DNA of 64,000 nucleotides from Corynebacterium sp. zg-331 (GTDB lineage Bacteria; Actinomycetota; Actinomycetes; Mycobacteriales; Mycobacteriaceae): NCBI RefSeq assembly GCF_014267345.1, contig NZ_JACMYD010000001.1, positions 372,001 to 436,000 of the forward strand, read 5' to 3'. Shown piece by piece: positions 1 to 9,144 of this stretch (position 1 is its first letter; each line of letters starts with the position of its first letter). The notes under the pieces were generated by a model. It saw only the letters and a program-made list of their open reading frames with translations, ran no database searches and was not told where the DNA came from. The position numbers and the translations under genes were made by a program.

Positions 1-1
1 G

Positions 2-949
2 GGCGGTGCCCTCGCGGCGGCTCTGACCGGGCAGTGGGGCGTCGGCGTGGCCCAGGGCCTGATCGCCATTGCCACCCTGGGAGCCCTGCTGTGGCTGTGG
101 CTACGAGGCGTGGCGCAGGACCTGCGGGAACCCCAAATTCACATCGCTGCCGGGAGGAAGAAGGAAAAGGTGCGTTCGGATGGCGACGCTCTGCCCACTG
201 TTTTCCTACCGATGATGCCCCGCAATCCGGCCACCGCAATCTTCTCCCGCGCGCTGCGCTACGTGCGCCGGGATAGCCGCATGATCGGTAGCGTGCTCAT
301 TATTCCGCTCGTGATGGTGTTCTTCCTGTATCGCGGTTATGCGCAGGACGCCTTCAACGCGTACATGGGTGCCTTCATCCTCTGTTTCTTCCTGGCGGGG
401 ATCTGCTCCAATGATTTCGGTTATGACGGTCCCAGCGGTTGGCTGCACCTGGTCAGCGGGGTGCGTCCGCGCACGCTTTTGCTGGCCCGGCACGCGGGCT
501 CGGTGGCAATTCCGGGAGCGTTCTTCCTGCTTTATGCCGCGCTGATGGTGGCGATCCTCCCGAATCGGGCGATGACCACGATGGTTCTTAGCGCAGTGCT
601 GGGCTACTGGCTTTCCGCGGCAGCCTCGGGCCTGTACCTGACCGTGTATAACGCCTTTCCCACGGCCCGTCCCGGGACGAGCCCCTGGTCGGATCGCTCC
701 GGGTATTCCTCCGCGGCGATGGTGACCGGTTTCGGCTTCCTCCTGCTCGGTTGGGTGCCCTTGGCGCCGGGGGCACTACTGCTGGGGTTGGGCGCGATCA
801 AGGCGATGCTCTGGGCCTCGGTTCTGGGTGGGGTGCTGGCCGTGGCGGTTCCTTTGGCGCTCTATCTCGTGGCGATGCGGGTATCCGTGCGCAGGCTGGA
901 GCGCACCTGGTCGGAGATCTACCAAAAAGTGCGCTCCTGGGTGAACTAG
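2..949 (+). CDS. ABC-2-type membrane permease, 3' part
   Basis: The reading frame is open from the left edge, so the N-terminus lies outside the window; 315 residues are visible. The first visible residues are hydrophobic (a Gly/Ala-rich stretch, then ATLGALLWLWL). A charged loop follows, then about six further hydrophobic segments up to a basic C-terminus ending KVRSWVN. This layout fits an integral membrane subunit of an ABC exporter (ABC-2/YhaP-like). The partner ATPase would be expected upstream and cannot be seen. It converges on the DUF2631 gene, with a strong hairpin between them. The family call rests on topology and general resemblance only; no catalytic motif is expected in such a subunit. 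Confidence 0.6.
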   Translation, partial: GGALAAALTGQWGVGVAQGLIAIATLGALLWLWLRGVAQDLREPQIHIAAGRKKEKVRSDGDALPTVFLPMMPRNPATAIFSRALRYVRRDSRMIGSVLIIPLVMVFFLYRGYAQDAFNAYMGAFILCFFLAGICSNDFGYDGPSGWLHLVSGVRPRTLLLARHAGSVAIPGAFFLLYAALMVAILPNRAMTTMVLSAVLGYWLSAAASGLYLTVYNAFPTARPGTSPWSDRSGYSSAAMVTGFGFLLLGWVPLAPGALLLGLGAIKAMLWASVLGGVLAVAVPLALYLVAMRVSVRRLERTWSEIYQKVRSWVN

Positions 950-962
950 AAAAGCACAACGA

Positions 963-1002
963 AAGGGGGCGGGCCACCCACGAGGATGTGGCCCGCCCCC
1001 TT
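963..1002. terminator. bidirectional terminator hairpin
   Basis: A perfect 15-bp inverted repeat (AAGGGGGCGGGCCAC at 963-977 against GTGGCCCGCCCCCTT at 988-1002) with a 10-nt loop lies between two convergent genes. The A and T flanks make it usable from either side. Confidence 0.8.
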
Positions 1003-1016
1003 CTCGGGGGTATCGC

Positions 1017-1442
1017 TTAGTTCTGCGGCAGCGCGCGCAGGTGCTCCACGCGGGAAGGCTCGATGTTGAGGGCACGCAGCTCCTTATCGCTAAGCTCGGC
1101 GTAAGGACCCTGGAGGGTGGCCTGAAGATAGGCCCACTCCGGCTCCTTATGGCCCACGGGCTTGTTGTGTGCGCTCAACGTGCGCACCTGGCTCAGCTTG
1201 GGGCGGAAGGCGTGGAGAAGCAGCCCCACCGCGATGACCGCAGCCAGGGTGAACAACCAAATGGTTTCCACGTGGCCCTTGTGGTTACCGAAGTTGTAGC
1301 CCAGCAGGAAGAGAACGCACACCCAGCCGGAGATCTGGGTGGCGCGGAATCCGATGTCGTGCCAGCCCCAGGCGGCCGAGGGCTCGTCCAGGGTGGACAC
1401 ACCATTGTGAATCTCAGGCTCGATGCGGTGGGAACCAGCCAC
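1017..1442 (-). CDS. DUF2631 family membrane protein
   Basis: A 141-residue protein with a GTG start preceded by AAGGAGAG. Two membrane segments lie centrally (about residues 36-52 and 61-77). The C-terminus is soluble, with AELSDKELRALNIEPSRV and LRALPQN. Size, topology and position next to dxr match the actinobacterial DUF2631 family (the Rv2876 type in mycobacteria, from memory). Function is unknown. It is transcribed away from dxr, so the 166-nt gap upstream must hold both promoters. Confidence 0.75.
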   Translation of the reverse strand: MAGSHRIEPEIHNGVSTLDEPSAAWGWHDIGFRATQISGWVCVLFLLGYNFGNHKGHVETIWLFTLAAVIAVGLLLHAFRPKLSQVRTLSAHNKPVGHKEPEWAYLQATLQGPYAELSDKELRALNIEPSRVEHLRALPQN

Positions 1443-1608
1443 GGTAATCTCTCCTTATAGACAGGCTGCGGGCTTTCAACACTGCCCATTATTGTGCCAC
1501 AGGGCGAGGGGTGGGGAGAACTCCTGCGGGGGATAGGCGCCTGGTCACGCCCTGCAATCCACCTTTCGGTTGCCCCTGCGGCCGGGGACGCCCCGGCGAT
1601 GGTGAACA

Positions 1609-2793
1609 ATGGGGTGCGTGGTACAGCGCATTCTTATCCTCGGTTCCACCGGTTCCATCGGCACGCAGGCCCTGGAGGTGATCGCGGAAAATCCTCATCT
1701 TTTCGCGGTGGCGGGCATCGCCGCTGGCGGTTCCTCGCCGTCCCTGATCATCGAGCAAGCCCGGAGCCTGGGCCTGCCCCCGCAGCGGGTAGCCGTCGCC
1801 GGGACACGGGCCGCACGGGAGGTTTCGGAGGCGCTGGGCGGCCGGGTCATCGACGGTCCCGACGCCGCCCGGGACCTCGTCCAGTCGCTCGATGCCGAGC
1901 GCGGCATGGACGTGGTTCTCAACGCCCTGGTGGGATCGATGGGCCTGGCAGCCACGATGGCCAGCCTGCGAGCCGGGGTGCGATTGGCGCTGGCAAATAA
2001 GGAATCCTTGGTGGCCGGCGGCGAGGTAGTGCTGGGTGCGGCCGGGCCCGGCCAGCTCGTCCCGGTGGATTCCGAGCACTCCGCGATGGCGCAGTGCCTG
2101 CGCTCCGGGGCGCAGGCGGAGGTCGAGCGCCTCGTGCTCACGGCCTCGGGCGGGCCGTTTCGGGGGCGTAGTCGCGCGCAGATGTGGGAGGTCACCCCGC
2201 AACAGGCGGCGGCTCATCCCACCTGGTCGATGGGGCAGATGAACACCCTCAATTCCGCCACGCTGGTCAATAAGGGATTGGAGCTGGTGGAGGCATCCCT
2301 GCTCTTTGGCATTGCCCCGGAGGACATTGACGTGACCGTTCATCCGCAGTCCATCGTGCACTCGATGGTCACATTCCGCGACGGCGCCACCATCGCCCAG
2401 GCCTCGCCGCCCTCGATGAAACTCCCCATAGCCCTGGCCCTGGGATGGCCGGATCGGGTGTCGGGGGCGGAGGCACCTCTGGACTTTCGCCGGTCCTTGT
2501 CCTGGGATTTCGAGCCGGTAGATAATCAGGCCTTCCCCGCTGTAGAGCTGGCGCGGGCGGCGGCGAGCCGAGGTGGCGGCCACACGGCCGTCTACAATGC
2601 GGCTAATGAGGAGGCCGCCGCCGCCTTTCTCCGGGGCGGTATCCGCTTCCCGCAGATCGTGGACGTGGTGGAGGAAGTAGTGGGATGCGCCGATAGCTGG
2701 GTGGTGCGGCCGGCGTCGATCGCGGATGTTGTGGCGGTGGAGGACGAGGCACGGCGGCGAGCCCGGGAGATCGTGGCTACCCTGGCGCGCTAG
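1609..2793 (+). CDS. dxr: 1-deoxy-D-xylulose 5-phosphate reductoisomerase
   Basis: Second step of the MEP isoprenoid pathway: NADPH-dependent rearrangement and reduction of DXP to MEP in the cytosol. The 394-residue length is normal. Visible motifs are the NADPH loop GSTGSIG (residues 12-18), NKES (from N130), the metal ligands D154 and E156 in PVDSEHSA, the flexible-loop WSMG region, and NKGLE ending at the metal ligand E225. The ATG at 1609 has no clear ribosome binding site; GTG at 1618 is an alternative. It is followed by rip1 and ispG in the order known from mycobacteria and corynebacteria, so two pathway enzymes flank the protease. Confidence 0.97.
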   Translation: MGCVVQRILILGSTGSIGTQALEVIAENPHLFAVAGIAAGGSSPSLIIEQARSLGLPPQRVAVAGTRAAREVSEALGGRVIDGPDAARDLVQSLDAERGMDVVLNALVGSMGLAATMASLRAGVRLALANKESLVAGGEVVLGAAGPGQLVPVDSEHSAMAQCLRSGAQAEVERLVLTASGGPFRGRSRAQMWEVTPQQAAAHPTWSMGQMNTLNSATLVNKGLELVEASLLFGIAPEDIDVTVHPQSIVHSMVTFRDGATIAQASPPSMKLPIALALGWPDRVSGAEAPLDFRRSLSWDFEPVDNQAFPAVELARAAASRGGGHTAVYNAANEEAAAAFLRGGIRFPQIVDVVEEVVGCADSWVVRPASIADVVAVEDEARRRAREIVATLAR

Positions 2794-2841
2794 GCCCAGC
2801 GCACACAAGATCGAGGCACGGAGACGGGAAGGAGAAGCCGC

Positions 2842-3984
2842 ATGGCGGGATACCTCGTGGGACTGGTGCTTTTTGCCCTGGGCATTGCGGTGACCATCGC
2901 CCTGCACGAGTGGGGTCACCTCGTGGTGGCTCGTGCTTTCGGGATGAGGGTGCGGCGCTACTTCATTGGTTTTGGCCCAAAGATCTTTTCCTTCCGTCGG
3001 GGGGAGACGGAGTATGGGCTTAAGGCGCTTCCCTTCGGCGGGTTTTGCGATATTGCGGGCATGACCGCCATGGATCCCGCCTTGACCCCGGACGAAGAGC
3101 CGCGGGCCATGTATAAAAAGGAGTGGTGGAAGCGCATCGCGGTGCTGCTTGGTGGGATCACCATGAACCTCATCGTGGGTCTGCTTATCCTCTATGGCGT
3201 GGCCATGACCTCCGGCCTGCCCAACCCCAAGGCGGACTTTACCCCCACCGTGGCGGAGGTTCATGAGGGGCCAGCGCTCACCGCCGGGGTGCGCCCGGGG
3301 GATAGGATCGTGGAGCTAGACGGCCAGGCCACGCAGGATTTTGGGCACTTGGCCGAGGATATTCGTCGTCGTCCCGGACAGGTGCTTATCCTCACCATCG
3401 AACGCGAGGGGCAGCGCCACCGTGTCGAGGTGACCACCGGGGTGGGGGAGCAAGGCCAGGGAGTCATCGGCGTGGCTTCGGCGCCGGTGGAGAGCGCGAT
3501 CGCCACCTTCGGCCCGGCGGAGGCCGTCGGGGTGGCGGCGTCCTACGCCAAGGAGCTCGTGGCGTCCACCGTGGTGGCCCTGGGACAACTACCAGCCAAG
3601 ATACCGGGCGTGGTGGCGTCGATCTTCGGTGCGGAGCGCGCCGCCGATAGCCCAATGAGCGTGGTGGGTGCCTCGCGGGCCGGTGGGGAGTTCGCCCAGC
3701 GCTCCCACTGGGGCATGTTCTGGATGCTCTTGGCCAGCCTGAACTTCTTTCTGGCGGTGTTTAATCTGATCCCGTTGCCGCCTTTCGACGGCGGACACGT
3801 GGCGGTGGTGCTCTACGAGAAGGCGCGCGACGCGATGCGCCGACTGCGTGGCCTGACCCCGGCGGGTCCAGCGGATTACACCCGGCTCATGCCCGTTACC
3901 TACGCCATCGGTGCGGTGCTGCTGACCCTGGGCCTGGTGTTCGTGGTGGCCGACGTGGTCAATCCGGTGCGCCTCTTTCCTTAG
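2842..3984 (+). CDS. rip1: site-2 (M50) membrane zinc metalloprotease, Rip1/RseP type
   Basis: An intramembrane protease expected to cleave anti-sigma factors and other single-span substrates within the cytoplasmic membrane. At 380 residues it is usual length. HEWGH at residues 22-26 in the first membrane helix provides zinc ligands H22 and H26 and catalytic E23. A PDZ-like domain occupies roughly residues 125-205. The second signature FNLIPLPPFDGGH supplies the third zinc ligand D316. The ATG follows GGGAAGGAGA at good spacing. The gene sits 48 nt after dxr and before ispG, as in related actinomycetes. Confidence 0.95.
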   Translation: MAGYLVGLVLFALGIAVTIALHEWGHLVVARAFGMRVRRYFIGFGPKIFSFRRGETEYGLKALPFGGFCDIAGMTAMDPALTPDEEPRAMYKKEWWKRIAVLLGGITMNLIVGLLILYGVAMTSGLPNPKADFTPTVAEVHEGPALTAGVRPGDRIVELDGQATQDFGHLAEDIRRRPGQVLILTIEREGQRHRVEVTTGVGEQGQGVIGVASAPVESAIATFGPAEAVGVAASYAKELVASTVVALGQLPAKIPGVVASIFGAERAADSPMSVVGASRAGGEFAQRSHWGMFWMLLASLNFFLAVFNLIPLPPFDGGHVAVVLYEKARDAMRRLRGLTPAGPADYTRLMPVTYAIGAVLLTLGLVFVVADVVNPVRLFP

Positions 3985-4099
3985 CCCTAGGCCGTGTATG
4001 CTCGTGGTGTTGGCAAGAGCCTACGAGTGTTGAGTCGAGGGCGGCACGCGCCGGTCGGCATGGCCCGGTCGAGGGCCGCCTTGCAAGGAGTATGAGAAC

Positions 4100-5278
4100 T
4101 TGTCCATTCCCGTCGGACTAGGTATGCCCGAAGCCCCTCCCGCCACCCTGGCGCCGCGGCGCAAGACGCGTCAATTGATGGTGGGTTCGGTGGGCGTGGG
4201 GTCGGATTACCCGATCTCAGTGCAGTCGATGACCACCACGAAAACCCACGACGTCAATGCCACCTTGCAGCAGATTGCCCAGCTCACCGCCTCGGGCTGC
4301 GACATCGTGCGCGTGGCCTGCCCCAAGACGGTCGATGCGGAGGCCCTGCCGGCCATCGCTAAGAAGTCCCCGATCCCGGTCATCGCGGATATTCATTTTC
4401 AGCCCAAGTATATTTTCGCGGCCATCGACGCCGGCTGCGCCGCAGTGCGGGTGAACCCCGGCAACATCCGCGAGTTCGACGGTCGCGTTAAGGAAGTGGC
4501 CAAGGCCGCCGCCGATGCGGGCATCCCGATCCGCATCGGCGTAAACGCCGGTTCCCTGGACAAGAGGATGCTGGAGAAGTACGGCAAGGCCACCCCTGAG
4601 GCCCTGGTGGAGTCCGCGATCTGGGAGGCTAGTCTCTTCGAAGAACACGGTTACGGGGACATCGCTATCTCGGTCAAGCACAACGATCCCGTGGTGATGG
4701 TCGAGGCCTACCGCCAGCTGGCGGCCAAGACGGACTACCCACTGCACCTGGGTGTCACGGAGGCCGGACCCGCGTTCCAGGGCACTATTAAGTCCTCCGT
4801 AGCTTTTGGCTGGCTGCTGGGATCGGGGATCGGGGACACCATTAGGGTGTCGCTGTCCGCGGATCCCAAGGAGGAGGTCAAGGTGGGCGATCAGATCCTG
4901 CAGTCGCTCAACCTGCGGCCCCGCGGCCTGGAGATCGTCTCCTGCCCCTCGTGCGGGCGCGCCCAGGTGGATGTGTATACCCTGGCAGAGGAGGTCACCG
5001 CGGCATTGGAGGGAATGGATGCTCCCCTGCGCGTGGCGGTAATGGGCTGCGTGGTCAACGGGCCGGGCGAGGCCCGTGACGCCGACCTGGGCGTGGCCTC
5101 CGGCAACGGCAAGGGGCAGATCTTCGTCAAGGGCGAGGTGATTAAGACCGTGCCGGAGTCGCAGATCGTGGAGACGCTCATCGAGGAGGCCATGCGGATG
5201 ATGGAGGAGATGGACCCGGAGGAGTTGGCGGCGGCGCAGGCCGCCGGAGTGGGGTCCAAGGTGCGCGTCACTCAGTAG
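4100..5278 (+). CDS. ispG: 4-hydroxy-3-methylbut-2-en-1-yl diphosphate synthase
   Basis: Penultimate MEP-pathway enzyme, a [4Fe-4S] protein converting MEcPP to HMBPP. It has 392 residues. The cluster ligands are visible as C282 and C285 in SCPSCGR, C317 in [10 protein letters not shown], and E324 in the same motif. The start is TTG at 4100, set by AAGGAG at 4085-4090 (9-nt spacing). The ATG at 4092 is in a different frame that stops within ten codons. The 115-nt gap upstream contains a TATGCT box, so separate transcription from rip1 is possible. Confidence 0.97.
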   Translation: MSIPVGLGMPEAPPATLAPRRKTRQLMVGSVGVGSDYPISVQSMTTTKTHDVNATLQQIAQLTASGCDIVRVACPKTVDAEALPAIAKKSPIPVIADIHFQPKYIFAAIDAGCAAVRVNPGNIREFDGRVKEVAKAAADAGIPIRIGVNAGSLDKRMLEKYGKATPEALVESAIWEASLFEEHGYGDIAISVKHNDPVVMVEAYRQLAAKTDYPLHLGVTEAGPAFQGTIKSSVAFGWLLGSGIGDTIRVSLSADPKEEVKVGDQILQSLNLRPRGLEIVSCPSCGRAQVDVYTLAEEVTAALEGMDAPLRVAVMGCVVNGPGEARDADLGVASGNGKGQIFVKGEVIKTVPESQIVETLIEEAMRMMEEMDPEELAAAQAAGVGSKVRVTQ

Positions 5279-5311
5279 CGGTACCGGGTGGCGCTGCTAG
5301 TCTAGGGCGCT

Positions 5312-7147
5312 ATGACAAGATTGTCCGCTCTGCTTTTGGCGCTGGTCACGGCGTCGTTAGGCCTTGTCTCCTGCACGCCGAAGCCGGCGGACGTGCGCCC
5401 CGTGGCGCAGGACTTCTTAACCGCCCTCGCGGACCGGGATTGGGACTCTCTGGCGCAATACCTCGACGATCCCACGGCCGCGATCTCGCCCATCCAGGCC
5501 AGCGTGGAGGGGCTGCAGGCGGAAGGTCTGCGGGCCACCGTGGAAGACGTGGATCAAAGCGAGCACTCCGCCACCGTCCGATATCGCTTGGAGTGGCAGC
5601 TGCCCCGGCAGCGCACGCTGAACTACGAAGCCTCCATGCTTCTGACCCGTCAGGAATCCGACTGGTCCGTGCGGTGGCAGCCCACCATCATTCACCCCAC
5701 CCTCGGCGCGCACCAGCACCTGGAGCTGCGCCCCGTGCCCGCGGAACGGGCCAGCGTGGTCAGCTCGGACGGGGTGGCGCTGCTCAGTCCCGGGGTGGTG
5801 CAGCGGTTGTTGATCAATGCCGATGATGTCAGCGATCCGGGGCGCACCGCGCGCGCCGTCGAGGCTGCCTTGAAAAAGGCGGGGCAGGCCGATCCCTCCG
5901 TGACCGCCGTATCGGCCTCCTCCCTGGAGGGAACCCTGCGCAGCGCCCGGGGCGAGTACTCCGTGACCACGCTGCCCGATGCGGTGGCAGGGCAGGTGTC
6001 TCAGGCGCTTGCGGGCGAACCCGCCGTGCGGTTGAACGCGGAGGCCTCGTTGGTCACGCCCAAGCCGAACTTTGCCCCGGACATTATGTCTCGGGTGCGT
6101 GCCATCGTGGAGGATGATCTTGATGGAGCTGCGGGCTGGCGCGTGTCCGTCGTCAATGAGCAGGGTTCCGCTCTCGATGACGTGGAGTATCACCCGGCCA
6201 CGGTGGCCCCGGCGGTGGGGGTGAGTATCGATTATGACGTGCAGCGCGCCGCCGAGGAGGCGGTGCATACTCGCGGGGGCGATAAGGCCATGTTGGTGGC
6301 CATCCGTCCCTCGACGGGGGAGATTTTGGCGGTGGCTCAGACCGCCCCGGCCGATAAAGATGGTGATATTGCGCTTAGCGGACAGTACCCACCCGGTTCG
6401 GTATTCAAGATGATCACCGCCACCGCGGGTTTTGAGCACCAGGGGTTAAGCGCGGATTCTCTTGTGCCTTGCCCCGGAACGATGGATATTTATGGCCGCA
6501 CGGTGACCAATTACAATCAGTTTTCCCTGGGCATCGTGCCCCTAGAACAGGCCTTTGCGCAATCCTGCAACACCAGCTTCGCGGACATCTCCACCACGCT
6601 GGAACCGGGGCAACTCAAGGAGACCGCTAAGCAGTTTGGCCTGGGTCTTGACTACGAGATCCCCGGCCTGGATACCATCACCGGTTCTGTGCCGGAGGGG
6701 GAGAGCGCCTTGGATCGCACGGAGTCCGGGTACGGGCAGGGCCTCGACCTGGCCAGCCCCTTTGGCCTTGCCTTAAGCGCGGCCACCGCCGCGGCGGGAC
6801 ACACCCCCATGCCCACGTTGATCACCGGGCATGAGACCACCGTGAGCGAGAAGGTGGACCCACCGGCCCCGGCGGCCATAGAGAACCTGCGGCGCGCCAT
6901 GCGCAGCGTGGTCACCCAGGGCACCGCCCGGGGGATGAAGGCGCAGGGCGACATCTACGGCAAGACCGGCGAGGCGGAAATCAATGAGGGATCGCACGCC
7001 TGGTTTGCTGGGTACCGCGATGATATTGCCTTTGCCACACTCGTGGTGCTCGGTGGTGGTTCCGAGGCGTCGGTGCAGATCACCGATCACTTCCTGAGCA
7101 CGCTGGATAAATATAAGAATCCCGAGCCGGAGGAGGGTCTACTTTAG
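5312..7147 (+). CDS. penicillin-binding lipoprotein, transpeptidase
   Basis: A class B penicillin-binding protein that crosslinks peptidoglycan outside the membrane. It begins with a lipoprotein signal ending LVSC (C21), followed by an NTF2-like MecA N-terminal domain to about residue 125 and a dimerisation region. The transpeptidase domain has all three active-site motifs: SVFK (S363, K366), SCN (S418-N420) and KTG (K551-G553). Length 611 is typical. The order ispG then this gene matches mycobacterial Rv2868c-Rv2864c, from memory. A TAGTCT box at 5298-5303 lies 8 nt before the ATG, so the transcript is probably leaderless. Confidence 0.93.
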   Translation: MTRLSALLLALVTASLGLVSCTPKPADVRPVAQDFLTALADRDWDSLAQYLDDPTAAISPIQASVEGLQAEGLRATVEDVDQSEHSATVRYRLEWQLPRQRTLNYEASMLLTRQESDWSVRWQPTIIHPTLGAHQHLELRPVPAERASVVSSDGVALLSPGVVQRLLINADDVSDPGRTARAVEAALKKAGQADPSVTAVSASSLEGTLRSARGEYSVTTLPDAVAGQVSQALAGEPAVRLNAEASLVTPKPNFAPDIMSRVRAIVEDDLDGAAGWRVSVVNEQGSALDDVEYHPATVAPAVGVSIDYDVQRAAEEAVHTRGGDKAMLVAIRPSTGEILAVAQTAPADKDGDIALSGQYPPGSVFKMITATAGFEHQGLSADSLVPCPGTMDIYGRTVTNYNQFSLGIVPLEQAFAQSCNTSFADISTTLEPGQLKETAKQFGLGLDYEIPGLDTITGSVPEGESALDRTESGYGQGLDLASPFGLALSAATAAAGHTPMPTLITGHETTVSEKVDPPAPAAIENLRRAMRSVVTQGTARGMKAQGDIYGKTGEAEINEGSHAWFAGYRDDIAFATLVVLGGGSEASVQITDHFLSTLDKYKNPEPEEGLL

Positions 7148-7201
7148 TATCTAATCCCCGGCACCTTCGGATAAAAACCGAAAAAGCCCTGATGATAAGG
7201 G

Positions 7202-7230
7202 TTGTCACCCCTGCTCGGCGTTGCTATCTT
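7202..7230 (+). promoter_or_regulatory. sigma-70-type promoter of the ggt-pgsB-pgsC block
   Basis: TTGTCA at 7202-7207 and TATCTT at 7225-7230 are separated by exactly 17 nt. This would start transcription near 7237 and give a leader of about 56 nt that contains a small hairpin (GCGGCC/GGCCGC, 7246-7260). It suggests the block is transcribed independently of the penicillin-binding protein gene. Confidence 0.6.
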
Positions 7231-7292
7231 CGGGTAACTGTGATCGCGGCCAAGGGCCGCATATTTATTGTTGCCGACAAGAAAAGAGAAAG

Positions 7293-9077
7293 ATGGTTGT
7301 GCGCTACGGCGGACGGAGTATTCTCGCGCTCTTGCTGATTACCGCCCTCGTCGGCGCGGGGGTGAGCGGGTGTTCCACGCGGGACGAACCCGCCGCCATC
7401 GCGAACCAACCGCAGTGCGAGGTCACCGGGGAGAACGTGGAGGCGTATTCCGTCGAGTACCTAGCGGCCACCACGCATCCCGAGGCCACCCGTGCCGCCT
7501 GCGATGTGTTGGCTGAGGGAGGCAGCGCCGCCGATGCGCTCATCGCCGCCCAGGCGGTGCTGGGGTTGGTGGAGCCGCAGTCCTCCGGCCCGGGAGGCGG
7601 GGCTATCGCCGTGTACTACGATGCCGCCACCGGGGATACCCGGGCCTACGATGCCACGGTGCACAGCCTGGCCAACGACGACGCGGCCTCCGCCGGCGCC
7701 GATGAGAAGGTGCGCAGCATCGGGGTGCCGCAAACCCTGCGCCTGCTGCGCCAGCTGCACGAGGACCACGCCACCTTGCCCCTGGAATCCCTGGTCGATC
7801 CCGCCTACCGCCTGGGTACCTCGGGCTTTCGCACCAGCGCGCGGCTGGCCGCCGCGATGGAGGACAATCAGCGACCCTTCAGGCTCTCCGAGCCAGGCGC
7901 GGTGCTGCGCAACGCCAGCGGGGATCGCCCCGCCGAGGGCGACGAGCTGACCAACAAGCCCTATGCGGACTTCCTCCGCCAGTGGGCGCACCGGGGGACG
8001 CTGAGCGAGGACACCGTGGCGGCGATGCGCTCCGAGCTGTTGGATCAGGCGGCCGGGGAGGAATACGTGGATGGCTTGCTGGCGCAGTGGCGCCGCGATC
8101 TTGAGACACCGGTGGAATCGCGCGAGGCCCTGTGCACCGACTTCTCCGGGACCAGCGTGTGCGGCAACCCGTCCACGGCCACCGGTATGATGGTGGTGGC
8201 CCAGGCCCTGGGCATCATGAGGCATCTCGACCTGGCCCGGCTGGAACCGTATTCCGAGGACGGCGCACCGGTGGCTCGGGCCACGGCGGCTCACCTGATG
8301 ACCGAAGCCGAGAGGCTCGCCTTCACCGACGCCAACACGTGGATGGACGATCCGCTGTTCTATCCCGAGCGCGCCCGCGCCTACCTGGACCGGGTGGTGA
8401 CCAACGAGGATTACCTGGCGGCCAAGGCCGCGGAGATAGGACAAAAGCGCAGCGTGGACGATCCCCAACCCGCGGCTCTGGAGGGATTCGATCAGCACGG
8501 CTACGAGGATTCGCAGGAGGAGGGCACCGCGCAGATGACGGTGGTCGATAGCCAAGGAAACGTCGCATCCATGACCACCACGCTGCAACGCAACTTCGGC
8601 AGCGGTCTGATGACGCAGGGCTTCTTCCTTAATAATTCCCTCGATAACTTCGCTTCCTCCGCCTCCCCGGAGGCCCCCAACGGGCGTCGCAACGCCTCGG
8701 CCCCCAGGACGATGATGGCGCCGCTGATCGCCCGCGAGGGCGAAGACGTGGTGGGGCTGGGATCCCCCGGCGGCCGCAAGATTCCCTCCTATAACCTTAA
8801 AAACCTCGTGGCCATGACCCAGTGGGGATTGAGCCCCGCCGAGGCGATCGCCATGCCCAACTTTGGGGCCGATAACCGCAACGGGGTCTACGCAGAAACC
8901 ATGTACGGCGAGGAAACCCTCTCCCGGCAGGGCGCACTTCAGCGGCTGCTGCGGGAATGGGGCCAACCGGTCAGCGTGGGTGAGGCCGATAGCGGCGCCG
9001 GGATCGTGCGCCGCACGCCCGACGGCGTGGAGGGTGGTGCAGACCCGCGCCGCGGCGGTGCCGTGGCCGGCGGATAA
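7293..9077 (+). CDS. ggt: lipoprotein gamma-glutamyltransferase, CapD-like
   Basis: N-terminal-nucleophile gamma-glutamyl hydrolase/transferase that matures by self-cleavage. From ATG 7293 (594 residues) the protein starts with a lipoprotein signal ending VSGC; an upstream in-frame start at 7221 would bury that signal and lacks a ribosome binding site. The self-cleavage threonine is T412 in EEGTAQMTVVD, followed by GNVASMTTTLQRNFGSG and FLNNSLDNF. The second subunit also has GLGSPGGRKIPSY. The usual histidine after the catalytic Thr pair is replaced (TAQ). Two poly-gamma-glutamate genes follow directly, so a CapD role (anchoring or trimming the polymer at the cell surface) is inferred rather than glutathione turnover. 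Confidence 0.85.
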   Translation: MVVRYGGRSILALLLITALVGAGVSGCSTRDEPAAIANQPQCEVTGENVEAYSVEYLAATTHPEATRAACDVLAEGGSAADALIAAQAVLGLVEPQSSGPGGGAIAVYYDAATGDTRAYDATVHSLANDDAASAGADEKVRSIGVPQTLRLLRQLHEDHATLPLESLVDPAYRLGTSGFRTSARLAAAMEDNQRPFRLSEPGAVLRNASGDRPAEGDELTNKPYADFLRQWAHRGTLSEDTVAAMRSELLDQAAGEEYVDGLLAQWRRDLETPVESREALCTDFSGTSVCGNPSTATGMMVVAQALGIMRHLDLARLEPYSEDGAPVARATAAHLMTEAERLAFTDANTWMDDPLFYPERARAYLDRVVTNEDYLAAKAAEIGQKRSVDDPQPAALEGFDQHGYEDSQEEGTAQMTVVDSQGNVASMTTTLQRNFGSGLMTQGFFLNNSLDNFASSASPEAPNGRRNASAPRTMMAPLIAREGEDVVGLGSPGGRKIPSYNLKNLVAMTQWGLSPAEAIAMPNFGADNRNGVYAETMYGEETLSRQGALQRLLREWGQPVSVGEADSGAGIVRRTPDGVEGGADPRRGGAVAGG

Positions 9078-9144
9078 CAGGACGCATCGAGAGCTACCCC
9101 AGTACCACCCGTTGCCCGCCTCCAAGAACAGGAACCACGAACTC

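Noticed and set aside
1489-3264. 591-codon open frame on the minus strand opposite dxr and rip1
   Set aside because: It is antisense to two well-identified genes, has an unusual His/Gly/Arg-rich composition and no family features; long antisense frames are expected in GC-rich DNA.
4035-4077. Direct repeat GTCGAGGGC and possible stem upstream of ispG
   Set aside because: Short, imperfect and in a GC-rich gap; not enough to call a regulatory RNA.
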